A stretch of DNA of 64,000 nt. Source: an uncultured Bariatricus sp. GTDB taxonomy: Bacteria > Bacillota > Clostridia > Lachnospirales > Lachnospiraceae. The position numbers and the translations under genes were made by a program. The notes under the pieces were generated by a model. The model did not search any database, was not told the origin of the DNA, and saw nothing but the letters and a program-made list of their open reading frames with translations. This document shows, in pieces, positions 8,391 to 17,658 of the stretch; within the stretch, counting starts at the first letter, position 1; the number at the start of each line of letters is the position of its first letter. The stretch covers positions 19,404 through 83,403 of the forward strand of contig CAKRCD010000010.1 in the NCBI GenBank assembly GCA_934307065.1, read 5' to 3'.

Positions 8391-10809
8391 TTAATGTGAG
8401 ATTCGGATTGTAATACGGATCTCCTTTTTTCAGGAACTCCTGCCATCTTGTTGTAAACAGATTGCTTTCTTTCTGGAAAAGCTTCCACTTCTCATCTGTA
8501 TCATCCTTTCCCCTGGTCTTGGACTCGTAATGATATAACATAGCAAATGGATTATATACAATCTGATAACCTGCTTCCTGAAGTCTCATGCAAAAGTCCA
8601 CATCATTATATGCCACCCGGAACTCCGCATCAAATCCCCCTATTTTTTCAAAAGCCTCTCTTTTGACCATCATACAGGCTGCCGTAACTGCGCTATACTC
8701 CTGTGCACAAATTGCTCTTGCAAAATAGCCCGAATCTTCCTGATTTAATCCCAAAAATGCATGACCTGCAATTCCACCGAGTCCTACGATCACACCCGCA
8801 TGCTGGATATCTCCATCCGGGTAAAACAATCGTGCTCCGACCGCCCCTGTACCTTCCCGCATACAGAACGTCAGTAATTCCTCTATACAATCCTCATTTA
8901 TCATCTCTGTATCATTGTTTAAAAGCAACAGATAATCCCCCGTGGCCTGTGATGCCGCAAAATTATTAATTAAAGAATAATTAAATCGTGATTCCCAGTG
9001 CAGAATCTTAATCTCTTTATCCGCATATTTTTTCTTTATTTCATCGTAAAATAAAAATGTTTCCTCCTCTTCACTGTTATTTTCCACAATCAGATACTCA
9101 ATATTTCTATATGTAGTTTTTTCTATTATAGATGAAATACAACACTCCAAATCCTTTACATGGTCTTTGTTCGGAATAATAACGGACACCCGTGGTTTCC
9201 CCATCAGCTTATAATGTGTCCGATAGGCTTCATGAGTAATCCGCTCTACTTCTGCCTCAATTCCCAGCCTCTGATAATGTGCTTCTATTGCCCTTTGTCC
9301 TGCCAGATACGCATACTCTTTACTGTCCGGGTTGCTTGCAGTAGAATCCATATGCGCTCTCCAGTGATAGAGCACCTTTGGAATATGTGCAATCCGATTG
9401 GTTTTTTCCACGCATCTCAAGATAAAGTCATAATCCTGCGAACCCTCATATTCACTCCGCATCAGTCCCACAGTATCCATCAGGCTTTTCTTGACAACTA
9501 GCATATGACATATATAATTAGTACTCCGCAATAAATCCAGATTGAAATCCGACTTGAAATGTGGTTGGTAATAGGTTTTTCCATCTCTAGTCACTTTGTC
9601 CTCATCTGTATAAATCATATCCGTATCCGGCCTCTGATTCAAGGTCTTCGTACATTCATACAGGCTATCCGGCGCCAACAAATCATCATGATCCATGAAG
9701 ACCACAAAATCTTCCTTTACCTCCTTAAGTGCAGCATTGGTATTTTCCACAATCCGTAATACTTGCTTATTATTAATGACGCAAATTCTTTCATCTTCTT
9801 TCGCATACTTTAGAATCCGTTCTAACACTTCCGAATTTTCTCCACTCCCATCCGAAAGATACAATACCCATTTGCTGTATGTCTGTTCTCTGACTGAATT
9901 TATCATTTCCTCCAGAAACTTAATACGGGTTTTATATAAAGGAACAACAATGGCATACGATGGCTCATATGCAAAATGATGACTTACCTGCTGCTGCAAA
10001 TCCCGTCTGGTAGAACAGTGTCTGCGTCTCCATTCCTGATAAATGGTTGTCTCTTTTCTAGTAATCTTCTCCCATGCACGGATTATCGTTTTGGTTCCAC
10101 CGAACTGCTGATAATAAACCTGTACTTTACGGAACATCTCTCTGCATTTTTTCTGCCTGTACACCATGTTTGCGTTGCGAATCGACACTTTGTGAGCATG
10201 CTGTCCATTTTCATCCTCAAGCACACACCACACAGTTCTTTTATTTACATGTCCGGTAATCTCGAATCCAAAAACTGCTTCTGCATCACAATCCGGACAC
10301 TCTTTTTCTGAATCTACTCTACGCACTCTCTTTATTTGAACCGGCAATATATCTTTGCTGTCCTTATGACTGCACAAATACATTTTCGCCTCTCCTACGC
10401 ATGTACACCAACCACAGATTCGGAAATCATGATTTCCCCATATTGCCTCATCTACATGAAAATCATCTTCCGCTTCCTTCTTCGCAAGCCACTTAGTTGG
10501 TAGAGAAAACAGTTCTTCAATTTCCGCATCTTCATATTGGAAACAACGCAGCTCATTAAATTCTTTATAATTTTCCGGTAAAGTAACCACAAGAAAATAT
10601 CGCTTTGTCTGTCTCCCAAACTCTGTATACTCTAATGGATTGTCCAAAATGGTCCGTGTAATCACTTCGTATTCCAGCAATTGATAGTCCAACGAAACAA
10701 TTGGTCTGCATCCCTGCCATTTATTCTGCTCGAAATAGCCTTGAATCAGAAGTTTTCTCTTATTCTTTTTGTCAAATCTGCAATTAAGCAGACAAAATTT
10801 GTTTTCCAA
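8359..10809 (-). CDS. Large bifunctional GT2 glycosyltransferase (two catalytic domains)
   Basis: This 816-residue protein starts at a TTG (10809-10807) placed eight bases after AGGAGG; no ATG fits. Residues 1-280 form a poorly conserved N-terminal region with paired cysteines (CPDC). The first GT2 domain (about 283-500) has YAIVVPLYKT, FMDHDDLLAPD and YTDEDKV. The second (about 545-790) has VSVIIPNKDH, LLLNNDTEMI and AYNDVDFCMRL. Two-domain GT2 proteins commonly alternate two sugars, as in rhamnan-type polymer synthesis. The 3' end overlaps the convergent GT2 gene, so the transcripts are complementary there. Donor sugars are unknown. Confidence 0.85.
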   Translation of the reverse strand: MENKFCLLNCRFDKKNKRKLLIQGYFEQNKWQGCRPIVSLDYQLLEYEVITRTILDNPLEYTEFGRQTKRYFLVVTLPENYKEFNELRCFQYEDAEIEELFSLPTKWLAKKEAEDDFHVDEAIWGNHDFRICGWCTCVGEAKMYLCSHKDSKDILPVQIKRVRRVDSEKECPDCDAEAVFGFEITGHVNKRTVWCVLEDENGQHAHKVSIRNANMVYRQKKCREMFRKVQVYYQQFGGTKTIIRAWEKITRKETTIYQEWRRRHCSTRRDLQQQVSHHFAYEPSYAIVVPLYKTRIKFLEEMINSVREQTYSKWVLYLSDGSGENSEVLERILKYAKEDERICVINNKQVLRIVENTNAALKEVKEDFVVFMDHDDLLAPDSLYECTKTLNQRPDTDMIYTDEDKVTRDGKTYYQPHFKSDFNLDLLRSTNYICHMLVVKKSLMDTVGLMRSEYEGSQDYDFILRCVEKTNRIAHIPKVLYHWRAHMDSTASNPDSKEYAYLAGQRAIEAHYQRLGIEAEVERITHEAYRTHYKLMGKPRVSVIIPNKDHVKDLECCISSIIEKTTYRNIEYLIVENNSEEEETFLFYDEIKKKYADKEIKILHWESRFNYSLINNFAASQATGDYLLLLNNDTEMINEDCIEELLTFCMREGTGAVGARLFYPDGDIQHAGVIVGLGGIAGHAFLGLNQEDSGYFARAICAQEYSAVTAACMMVKREAFEKIGGFDAEFRVAYNDVDFCMRLQEAGYQIVYNPFAMLYHYESKTRGKDDTDEKWKLFQKESNLFTTRWQEFLKKGDPYYNPNLTLIKHDFSLKMQ

Positions 10810-10836
10810 CTACTTTTCCTCCTGAAACTGCATCCG

Positions 10837-12213
10837 CTATTGAGCTCTTTTATTTGGACGCAGTTGTTTCCTTCCTTTTATATCCAGCAGTTTTACGTTT
10901 TCCAGCACTTGCAATTCTAGAGTATGCAACGTGCGGCTGTTCTCCTGTCGTTGTTCTTCCAGTATATTCTGTGTCTTTCTATATTCTGCATTTACCTGTA
11001 CAATCTGTTTCTGAAGGCTCTCTATTTGTTTTTGCAGTTCTTCCATTTCTTTGAGTAATTCTTTTCTATCTGCCTGCAGATTCTGACACTCTTTCAGTAA
11101 TTCTGCTCTGGTGTTCAGCAAATTCTGACGTTCTATTTCCCTGTGTACGATCTGCTGCTCCAACTCTTTCTGACGGTTTTCCAGACTATTCAGGCGCCCC
11201 TGCACCCCATGATCTACATAAAAATGCCCCAGATTCCACGCATAGATATCCTGGACTTTCGTGTGATACTCCTCTTCCAGAGCCTGAACCGCTTCTTCTC
11301 CATATGCTTCCAGTATCTCTTCGAATTTTTCAATTCCAAGCACACGGATATCCGGCAGTTTATCAACAGAATCCATCAACAAAAATGCTCGTTCTATTTC
11401 CAATTCCAGATGTGTCTGTGCATCTTTATTGCGAAAATCACAGCGGAAATACTTTACCAGTTCTGTATCTGTCAACATTTTCATCATTTTTCTACGGATA
11501 ATCATGTGCTCGTTCATGAAACGGGCTGCCTTTAACTCATTACCACCGCTGATTTGATTCTGAGGATTACGATGACACCGGAACTTAATCAAATACTCCT
11601 GCATAACGTAAATCGGTGCTTCTCTTAAAATCCGGAACCACATATCCAAATCGGCTCCCTGGCACAACACCAGATTAAACCCGCCTATTTTCTCTATCAT
11701 CCATGCGGGTACCACTGCAGATGGATGACACAACCGGTTCCCATCTCTCAGAAAATTCCGCATCCACTCCCCGGAAGTCGCAAAGCTGGTGCTAAAACGC
11801 GCTGCCGTATCCGGAAAATCTTCTGCTGCCGGTTCTCCGTTCTCATCAATAATCTCTGCATAAGTAAAGCATGCTCCGCACTCCGGGTGTTCTTCCAGAT
11901 ATTCCATCTGGCGCTCCAGCTTCGTCGGATACCAGAGGTCATCACTGTCTGCCATGGCAAGATAATCGCCCTTCATCTGGCTGATTCCGAAATTTGCCGC
12001 CCTGCAGTAAAATTTATTTTCTTCACACAAAAATAAGCGGATTCTTTCATCTTTATATTTATAGGACTTTAAAATTTCTTTTGCCTCTTCACTTGTAGAA
12101 CCATCGTCTACAATCAGCAATTCAAAATCGGTATAAGTCTGTGCCAGAATACTGTCTATCGTCTCCCGAATCAAATTTTCTCTATTATAAGTGCATAACA
12201 AAATACTAATCAT
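10837..12213 (-). CDS. GT2 glycosyltransferase with long C-terminal coiled coil
   Basis: Residues 1-230 form a GT2 domain: ISILLCTYNRENLI, LIVDDGS and the metal motif MADSDDLWYPTKL, plus CQGADLDMWFRIL on the acceptor side. Residues 330-445 are a Glu/Lys/Gln-rich heptad region (for example QKELEQQIVHREIERQ and LLKEMEELQKQIESL) that should form a long coiled coil. Such a tail could measure polymer length or tether other transferases; that is inference. It lies 27 bases upstream of the 816-residue transferase in the same direction, so the two are probably cotranscribed. Confidence 0.85.
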   Translation of the reverse strand: MISILLCTYNRENLIRETIDSILAQTYTDFELLIVDDGSTSEEAKEILKSYKYKDERIRLFLCEENKFYCRAANFGISQMKGDYLAMADSDDLWYPTKLERQMEYLEEHPECGACFTYAEIIDENGEPAAEDFPDTAARFSTSFATSGEWMRNFLRDGNRLCHPSAVVPAWMIEKIGGFNLVLCQGADLDMWFRILREAPIYVMQEYLIKFRCHRNPQNQISGGNELKAARFMNEHMIIRRKMMKMLTDTELVKYFRCDFRNKDAQTHLELEIERAFLLMDSVDKLPDIRVLGIEKFEEILEAYGEEAVQALEEEYHTKVQDIYAWNLGHFYVDHGVQGRLNSLENRQKELEQQIVHREIERQNLLNTRAELLKECQNLQADRKELLKEMEELQKQIESLQKQIVQVNAEYRKTQNILEEQRQENSRTLHTLELQVLENVKLLDIKGRKQLRPNKRAQ

Positions 12214-12384
12214 TTATTTTTCTCCGTTCAGTCAATCAAAACTCCTGAAAATATCTTACTCTTCATGGTAACATGCTCGATTCTTTTCTTCAAATAGATA
12301 TCATCTATAGGGAAAGACCTATTGTTTTTATCAATATATCCCGGTATTGTCTTCTATGTTCCGCTATAATTTTCCATTTTCTAC

Positions 12385-12413
12385 TTGCCCCTTTTGACAA
12401 GCTTATGTATACT
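12385..12413 (+). promoter_or_regulatory. Predicted promoter of the 96-residue gene
   Basis: TTGCCC (12385-12390) and TATACT (12408-12413) have a 17-base spacer and lie 36 bases before the ATG at 12449. A second TTGACA lies inside the spacer but has no properly placed -10. Confidence 0.5.
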
Positions 12414-12448
12414 ATAGATAGGCTTTCGTAAAAAAGGAGGATTTTGCG

Positions 12449-12739
12449 ATGAAAGTATACGATACAATCTACAAGATGGAATTAGATATCGAAGATTTTG
12501 AGCTTTTCCGTTATATGCAGGAAGGTCGTCAGGTTGACCTCGAGCTCGGAAAAGAGGTATGGGATGCTGACGGATACATCTGCTGGGATACAGAGCATTG
12601 GACAGCTATCGACAGGAGAAGATTTATTCGTACCTACACACACAACGGTGTATATATGAAAGAATCTACCGGACATAACGAGTACGATCTTATGAACGAT
12701 TTCCATCCAGAAAAGGCAATCAGAATTACTCTGAGCTAG
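12449..12739 (+). CDS. Small conserved-looking protein of unknown function
   Basis: This 96-residue acidic soluble protein starts at an ATG with AAGGAGG about eight bases upstream. I do not recognise a family. It has a Trp/Tyr-rich middle (VWDADGYICWDTEHWTAI), no signal peptide and no membrane helix. It has its own promoter and terminator, so it is a single-gene unit. It lies between the glycosyltransferases and metG without an obvious link to either. Codon use and the clean ribosome site support a real gene. Confidence 0.75.
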   Translation: MKVYDTIYKMELDIEDFELFRYMQEGRQVDLELGKEVWDADGYICWDTEHWTAIDRRRFIRTYTHNGVYMKESTGHNEYDLMNDFHPEKAIRITLS

Positions 12740-12758
12740 TAAAACAACGTGAACCATG

Positions 12759-12787
12759 AAAAGGACCATGAATCAGGTCCTTTTTAT
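12759..12787 (+). terminator. Intrinsic terminator of the 96-residue gene
   Basis: AAAAGGACC (12759-12767) pairs with GGTCCTTTT (12776-12784) and is followed by a U-rich tract, 20 bases past the stop. Confidence 0.85.
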
Positions 12788-12793
12788 TTTGCT

Positions 12794-12824
12794 AAAAAGG
12801 GACTCTTTAAAGAGTCCCCTTTTT
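12794..12824 (-). terminator. Intrinsic terminator of metG (works in both directions)
   Basis: A nearly perfect palindrome, AAAAAGGGACTCTTT with AAAGAGTCCCCTTTTT, has A/T runs on both sides. It lies about 40 bases past the metG stop and also backs up the terminator of the convergent small gene. Confidence 0.85.
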
Positions 12825-12865
12825 CATATCAACATTTTCATGTCAATTTGAAATTCGATATGCTT

Positions 12866-14788
12866 TTAGCAGATTTCTGCTCCTGACGGCATATTCTTTT
12901 CCGGTGTCATCAGTGCAAGATTTCCGTCTGCGTCTTCCGCACACAGCAACATTCCTTCTGAAAGCACACCTGCAAGCTTTGCAGGTTTTAAGTTCACAAG
13001 AACCATAACTTTCTTGCCAACCATTTCTTCCGCAGTGTAATGTGCTTTGATTCCAGATACAATCTGTTTTACCTGACTTCCGATCCGTACCTGTGAGCAA
13101 AGAAGCTTTTTCGATTTCTTCACTTCTTCGCAGGCAATGATTTCTCCTACCTGGAATTGCATTTTCATGAAGTCATCGTATTCAATCTCTGCCTTTGGCT
13201 CAATATCAATGCCGGCTTCTTCTGCTTTTTCTGCCTTTTCTTCTTTGGCAGCTACCGGTGGATGAAGTTCGGCAACTTTCTCCATCACTTCTGCCAAATC
13301 CAGTCTCTGGAACAAAATTTCCGGTTTGTCTGTCACATGTCCATCCCCAAGCTGTGCAAGAATCTTTTCTGCTGTTTCCGGCATAAAGGAAGCAAGAAGG
13401 CGTGCACCTGCGGAAATGCTCTGAATCAGATTCCAGAGAACAGTTTCCAGACGGTCTTTCTTATCTTCTTCTTTTGCCAGTGCCCAAGGCATAGTTTCAT
13501 CAATATATTTATTGCAGCGTTTGAACAGATTGAAAATTTCGGTAATCGCATCTGCCACACGAAGTTCGTCCATCTTCTTGTCAACCAGTCCCGGAGTTGC
13601 TTCCGTTAAGGCTTTCAGTTCTGCATCAACATCTTCCACAACACCTTTGTTTGTAACGGTTCCGCCAAAGTATTTATTTGTCATAGAAACGGTACGGTTT
13701 ACCAGATTCCCAAGGGTATTTGCCAAATCGGAATTCATACGTTCTACCATGAGTTCCCAGGTAATTACACCATCATTGTCAAATGGCATTTCGTGAAGGA
13801 CAAAGTAACGCACTGCATCTACGCCAAAGAAATCAACCAGTTCATCGGCATACAGTACATTTCCCTTAGACTTACTCATCTTGCCATCTCCCTGGAGCAG
13901 CCATGGATGTCCAAACACCTGCTTTGGAAGTGGAAGATCGAGTGCCATCAGGAAGATTGGCCAGTAAATGGTATGGAAACGGATAATATCCTTTCCAATC
14001 AGATGAAGGTCGGCAGGCCAGTTCTTGTTGAACAGTTCACTGCTGTTTCCATCACAGTCATAACCGATTCCGGTAATATAGTTTGAAAGTGCGTCTAACC
14101 ACACATAAGTTACATGCTTCGGGTCAAAGTCAACCGGAATTCCCCATGTAAAGGAAGTTCTTGACACACAGAGATCCTGAAGTCCCGGAAGCAGGAAATT
14201 ATTCATCATCTCATTCTTTCTTGCTACTGGCTGAATAAATTCCGGATGAGTATTAATATGTTCAATCAGTCTGTCTGCATATTTACTCATTTTGAAGAAA
14301 TATGCTTCTTCCTTTGCAGGCTGTACCGGGCGTCCACAGTCCGGGCATTTTCCATCTACAAGCTGGGATTCTGTAAAGAAAGACTCACACGGTGTACAGT
14401 AAAGTCCTTCATAATATCCTTTGTAAATGTCGCCCTGATCATATAATTTCTTAAAAATCTTCTGAATCTGTTTCTCATGGTAATCATCCGTAGTACGGAT
14501 GAATTTATCATAAGAAGTATTCATCAAATCCCAGATTCGCTTAATCTCCGCAGACACATTATCTACAAATTCCTTTGGAGTAATGCCGGCTTCCTGCGCT
14601 TTCAATTCAATCTTCTGTCCATGTTCATCTGTTCCAGTCTGGAAAAATACGTCATATCCCTGACTTCTCTTATAACGGGCAATTGCATCTGCTAAAATAA
14701 TCTCATAAGTATTTCCAATATGAGGTTTTCCTGAAGTATACGCAATCGCTGTTGTAATATAATATTTTGGTTTCTTACAATCACACAT
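12866..14788 (-). CDS. metG: Methionyl-tRNA synthetase
   Basis: Charges tRNA-Met with methionine in the cytosol. I chose the start MCDCKKPKYYITTAIAY, which has GGGAGG ten bases upstream; the longer frame runs into leader RNA. Visible motifs are the HIGH-type signature GKPHIGNTYE, the Zn-knuckle cysteines (CTPC and CPDC) and KMSKSKGN. The C-terminal OB-fold tRNA-binding domain (about residues 535-640) begins near YDDFMKMQFQVGEII. The length of 640 residues is normal for the class with this appended domain. Expression should be controlled by the upstream methionine T-box. It appears to be transcribed alone. Confidence 0.97.
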   Translation of the reverse strand: MCDCKKPKYYITTAIAYTSGKPHIGNTYEIILADAIARYKRSQGYDVFFQTGTDEHGQKIELKAQEAGITPKEFVDNVSAEIKRIWDLMNTSYDKFIRTTDDYHEKQIQKIFKKLYDQGDIYKGYYEGLYCTPCESFFTESQLVDGKCPDCGRPVQPAKEEAYFFKMSKYADRLIEHINTHPEFIQPVARKNEMMNNFLLPGLQDLCVSRTSFTWGIPVDFDPKHVTYVWLDALSNYITGIGYDCDGNSSELFNKNWPADLHLIGKDIIRFHTIYWPIFLMALDLPLPKQVFGHPWLLQGDGKMSKSKGNVLYADELVDFFGVDAVRYFVLHEMPFDNDGVITWELMVERMNSDLANTLGNLVNRTVSMTNKYFGGTVTNKGVVEDVDAELKALTEATPGLVDKKMDELRVADAITEIFNLFKRCNKYIDETMPWALAKEEDKKDRLETVLWNLIQSISAGARLLASFMPETAEKILAQLGDGHVTDKPEILFQRLDLAEVMEKVAELHPPVAAKEEKAEKAEEAGIDIEPKAEIEYDDFMKMQFQVGEIIACEEVKKSKKLLCSQVRIGSQVKQIVSGIKAHYTAEEMVGKKVMVLVNLKPAKLAGVLSEGMLLCAEDADGNLALMTPEKNMPSGAEIC

Positions 14789-14817
14789 CTCTTTCTTTTC
14801 CTCCCTAAACACTATGA

Positions 14818-14950
14818 GAAACACGCTTTGCGAGTTTCTCAAGTTATCGCAACATCTACACTTTGTTCCGGTCGTTGCCGAACAAGCGTCACTGGCGCTT
14901 GGCAACGCCAAATTCTCGTGCAAGCACAGACTTTGGCTCGTTGCTTCGCG
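14818..14950 (-). repeat. Hairpin-rich insert between T-box terminator and metG
   Basis: This stretch lies after the T-box terminator and before the metG ribosome site. It contains two strong hairpins: GTTGCC..CAAGCG pairing with CGCTTGGCAAC (about 14868-14907), and GAGAAAC pairing with GTTTCTC (about 14817-14840). A T-box leader does not need it. It looks like a small mobile or structural repeat that inserted into the 5' leader. I cannot name its family. Confidence 0.45.
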
Positions 14951-15235
14951 TAAAATATAAAACGCCTTCTTGGCAGTTATGCCAAGAAGACGATATTATC
15001 GTGTTACCACTCCTCTTCCATCCTGCCTCACAGCAGAATGCTCATTAAGTATAAACCTTTAAAAATTATACTTACCGCTATAAAGGGCGGTCCCTTCAAC
15101 AGCTTACTGAAAATTTTTTCCAGCTCACAGTGACGCTCCGAAGCCATCTTCAACCAGTCTTTCTTCATCCCTCTCAGCAACCGGGAATTCTCTGTAAAAG
15201 TCCAAAAGGCCTACTCTCTTCATCCTTGCATTCTC
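14951..15235 (-). promoter_or_regulatory. Methionine T-box leader with terminator
   Basis: In the RNA sense the leader shows an AGAGAGTAG stem I opening, GGTTGCTGAGAGG and a candidate specifier ATG at 15147-15145 in a GAAGATGGCTTC context. The T-box core follows as GAGTGGTAACACG (15010-14998 region). A terminator comes next with stem CGTCTTCTTGGCA/TGCCAAGAAGGCG (14963-14992) and a U-rich run. Uncharged tRNA-Met would pair with the specifier and the T-box loop to favour antitermination and metG expression. The specifier assignment is by eye. Confidence 0.85.
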
Positions 15236-15252
15236 TTATTCATATATGTGGA

Positions 15253-15282
15253 ATCGTATCACATTTATCCTACTCTTGTCAA
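15253..15282 (-). promoter_or_regulatory. Predicted metG promoter
   Basis: TTGACA (15282-15277) and TACGAT (15258-15253) have an 18-base spacer, placing the start of transcription just before the T-box stem I. Confidence 0.75.
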
Positions 15283-15311
15283 GAAACCCGGCAGTTTCTT
15301 CTTAATTCTTC

Positions 15312-15821
15312 TTAATGACTAACCAAATATCCACGCTTATTCAGTTCTTTTCCTATCAAATCCAGTACTTCCTCTGAATCTGCTTCCACAGTGTGATAAT
15401 GATAATTTGATGTAATATTTTTCAATGGGCTGGACTTCCCACTGCGTATTTCTTCTATAAAGTCCTGCACCTGTTTTCTGGAATGAATCCCAAGGTCTGC
15501 TTTCATCCTGCCATACACCTTATGATTTATCTGCACATCCAGCACTTTGCCACCCAAGTCCACAATCAGATTCAGTTCATCCGCGATTTCCTCATCTGTA
15601 TGGCTTACCTTGAATATTCTTGTCACAGAATTCTTCTGTCCAAGCAAATATCCACGGTGTGTAGACAAAACTTCATATCCTGCTGCCCGTATCAGCGCAA
15701 TATCCTGCACAATTACCTGACGGCTGACTGCAAACTGTTTTGCAAGTGCAGTTCCCGACACCGGTTTCTCACTATTTTGAATGATTTCTATCATGGCATC
15801 CCGTCGTTCTTGTCCAGTCAT
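15312..15821 (-). CDS. niaR: NiaR, niacin-responsive transcriptional repressor
   Basis: This 169-residue protein has an N-terminal winged helix-turn-helix of the biotin-repressor-like type (about 1-60: SGTALAKQFAVSRQVIVQDI). A C-terminal 3H domain (about 70-169) follows. The 3H family is named for conserved histidines, seen here in QINHKVYG, LGIHSRKQ and NYHYHTVE, which bind metal. The family represses NAD-salvage and niacin-transport genes when nicotinic acid is plentiful. No nad or nia structural gene is adjacent, so its targets must lie elsewhere. It is divergent from the DUF885 gene, with 94 bases between them that could carry an operator. Confidence 0.9.
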   Translation of the reverse strand: MTGQERRDAMIEIIQNSEKPVSGTALAKQFAVSRQVIVQDIALIRAAGYEVLSTHRGYLLGQKNSVTRIFKVSHTDEEIADELNLIVDLGGKVLDVQINHKVYGRMKADLGIHSRKQVQDFIEEIRSGKSSPLKNITSNYHYHTVEADSEEVLDLIGKELNKRGYLVSH

Positions 15822-15915
15822 ATTCCTTTCACCTCAACTTCTGCATGTTAATATCCATTATAGCATTTTTTTCCATGTTTTCACATATATTTTCAAAAAG
15901 ACATTTGAGGTCTCT

Positions 15916-17658
15916 ATGCGCACTTCGAAACGAAGTTTTTGGATTTCCTGTTTCCTCATTTTCGCTCTCCTTCTCTCCGGATGCAATGTTTTCCAATCAT
16001 CTGCGTCAGAAAATACACGTTTTTCCAGATTTACCAACGATTTATTCTGTCAGGAAGTATCTTCCAACACTATCAATTTACATTACACTCTTCAAAATCC
16101 ATCCACCTATGGTTTGGAAAATGTACCTGTCACTTATGGACAGCTTTCTACAGATGACACGGCTGCCCGCGCTTCTGTAGAAAATTATCAGTCTGTCCTC
16201 CACTCTTTTCAGCGCAAGAAATTATCATCCGACAACCAGCTTACCTACGATGTACTGGATTTTTATCTGGATGTCTCTGCCCTTGGTGCAAAATACCTTC
16301 TGTATCAGGAGCCTCTTTCTCCGGTCAGCGGCACCCAGTCCCAGCTTCCCGTTGTGTTGTCCGAATATCAATTCTACTCGGCAGCAGACGTGGACACTTA
16401 TTTAGCTCTCCTCGCAGATACAACTACATATTTCCAGTCTGTCATTGACTTTGAGCAGGCAAAAGCAGATGCCGGACTTTTCATGTCCGATGACCAGTTG
16501 GAGGAAATTCTCTCCCAGTGTCAGGCATTTGTAAATTCCGGCACGGACAACTATCTCTATACTACCTTTGAAGAACGGATTGAAAAATTAGATGAACTAT
16601 CTGCAGAAGAAAAAAATGCTTACATTACATCCAATGCCAATGCCATAGAGTCCGACATTTTTCCTGCCTATCAATTATTAATCGCCGAGTTGAACAGGCT
16701 GTATGGGAAAGGATTAAACGAGAAAGGTCTCTGCTATTTACCGCAGGGAAAGAAATATTATGAATATCTGGTCCGCCAGTCTGCAGGACTTACCGAATCC
16801 ATACCGGAACTTCAGAAACTGGCAAAAAACCAGATGTTATCCGATATGCAGGCAATCGAAGAAATCGCACTTACCACAAGCACTACCGACGAGTCCGTCT
16901 TAGACCTTGCCAAACCTTCGTCTCTGTTAGATGATCTGAAAAAGAAAACAGGTTCTGCCTTCCCGGCTATCCCGGAAGTTGCGGCAGAGATTAAATATGT
17001 TCCCGACTCCATGGAAGAATATTTAAGTCCTGCCTTCTATATGATTCCTGCCATTGATAATGCTTCGGAAAATGTCATTTACATCAATCAGGGGCAGGTG
17101 CTTACGGGTCTGAATCTCTACACTACTCTGGCCCATGAAGGTTATCCGGGACACCTCTACCAGACTGTGTACTATCATGCCAAAAATCCGGACCCTGTCC
17201 GCAATCTTCTGGACTTTGGCGGATATGTGGAAGGATGGGCTACTTATGCGGAAATGATGTCGTATTACATGGCACCACTTACTAAGACGGAAGCGACGAT
17301 TCTGCAGAAAAATAATTCCCTGATTCTAGGTCTTTATGCCTATGCTGATATGGGAATCCACTATGACGGTTGGAACTTCAATGAAATGGCACACTTCTTC
17401 CGCAATTACGGAATCACAGATGCACAGGCTCTGCAGGCGATTTACCGGCTTATCATCGGCAGCCCTGCCAACTATTTGAAATACTACCTAGGCTATGTGA
17501 AATTCTATACCCTAAAACAAGAAATCGCCGCCAGGCTTGGCGACGATTTCTCACAAAAAGCATTTCATCAGACCGTACTGGATATCGGTCCCGCTCCATT
17601 TTCCATGGTAGAAACATATACCCGGGAACATTTACTTCCCGCAAAATCCAGATTATAA
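15916..17658 (+). CDS. DUF885-family lipoprotein, probable zinc peptidase
   Basis: The start MRTSKRSFW has a weak TGAGG site and begins a proper lipoprotein signal: a basic start, a hydrophobic run and the lipobox LLSGC. The mature protein would be lipid-anchored outside the membrane. Near residue 410 it carries HEGYPGH followed about 27 residues later by EGWATYAE. This HExxxxH-type arrangement is typical of DUF885 proteins, thought to be metallopeptidases, though substrates are mostly unknown. The length of 580 residues is normal. The 3' end overlaps the convergent EIIC-like gene by six bases. It stands alone, without an operon partner. Confidence 0.85.
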   Translation: MRTSKRSFWISCFLIFALLLSGCNVFQSSASENTRFSRFTNDLFCQEVSSNTINLHYTLQNPSTYGLENVPVTYGQLSTDDTAARASVENYQSVLHSFQRKKLSSDNQLTYDVLDFYLDVSALGAKYLLYQEPLSPVSGTQSQLPVVLSEYQFYSAADVDTYLALLADTTTYFQSVIDFEQAKADAGLFMSDDQLEEILSQCQAFVNSGTDNYLYTTFEERIEKLDELSAEEKNAYITSNANAIESDIFPAYQLLIAELNRLYGKGLNEKGLCYLPQGKKYYEYLVRQSAGLTESIPELQKLAKNQMLSDMQAIEEIALTTSTTDESVLDLAKPSSLLDDLKKKTGSAFPAIPEVAAEIKYVPDSMEEYLSPAFYMIPAIDNASENVIYINQGQVLTGLNLYTTLAHEGYPGHLYQTVYYHAKNPDPVRNLLDFGGYVEGWATYAEMMSYYMAPLTKTEATILQKNNSLILGLYAYADMGIHYDGWNFNEMAHFFRNYGITDAQALQAIYRLIIGSPANYLKYYLGYVKFYTLKQEIAARLGDDFSQKAFHQTVLDIGPAPFSMVETYTREHLLPAKSRL

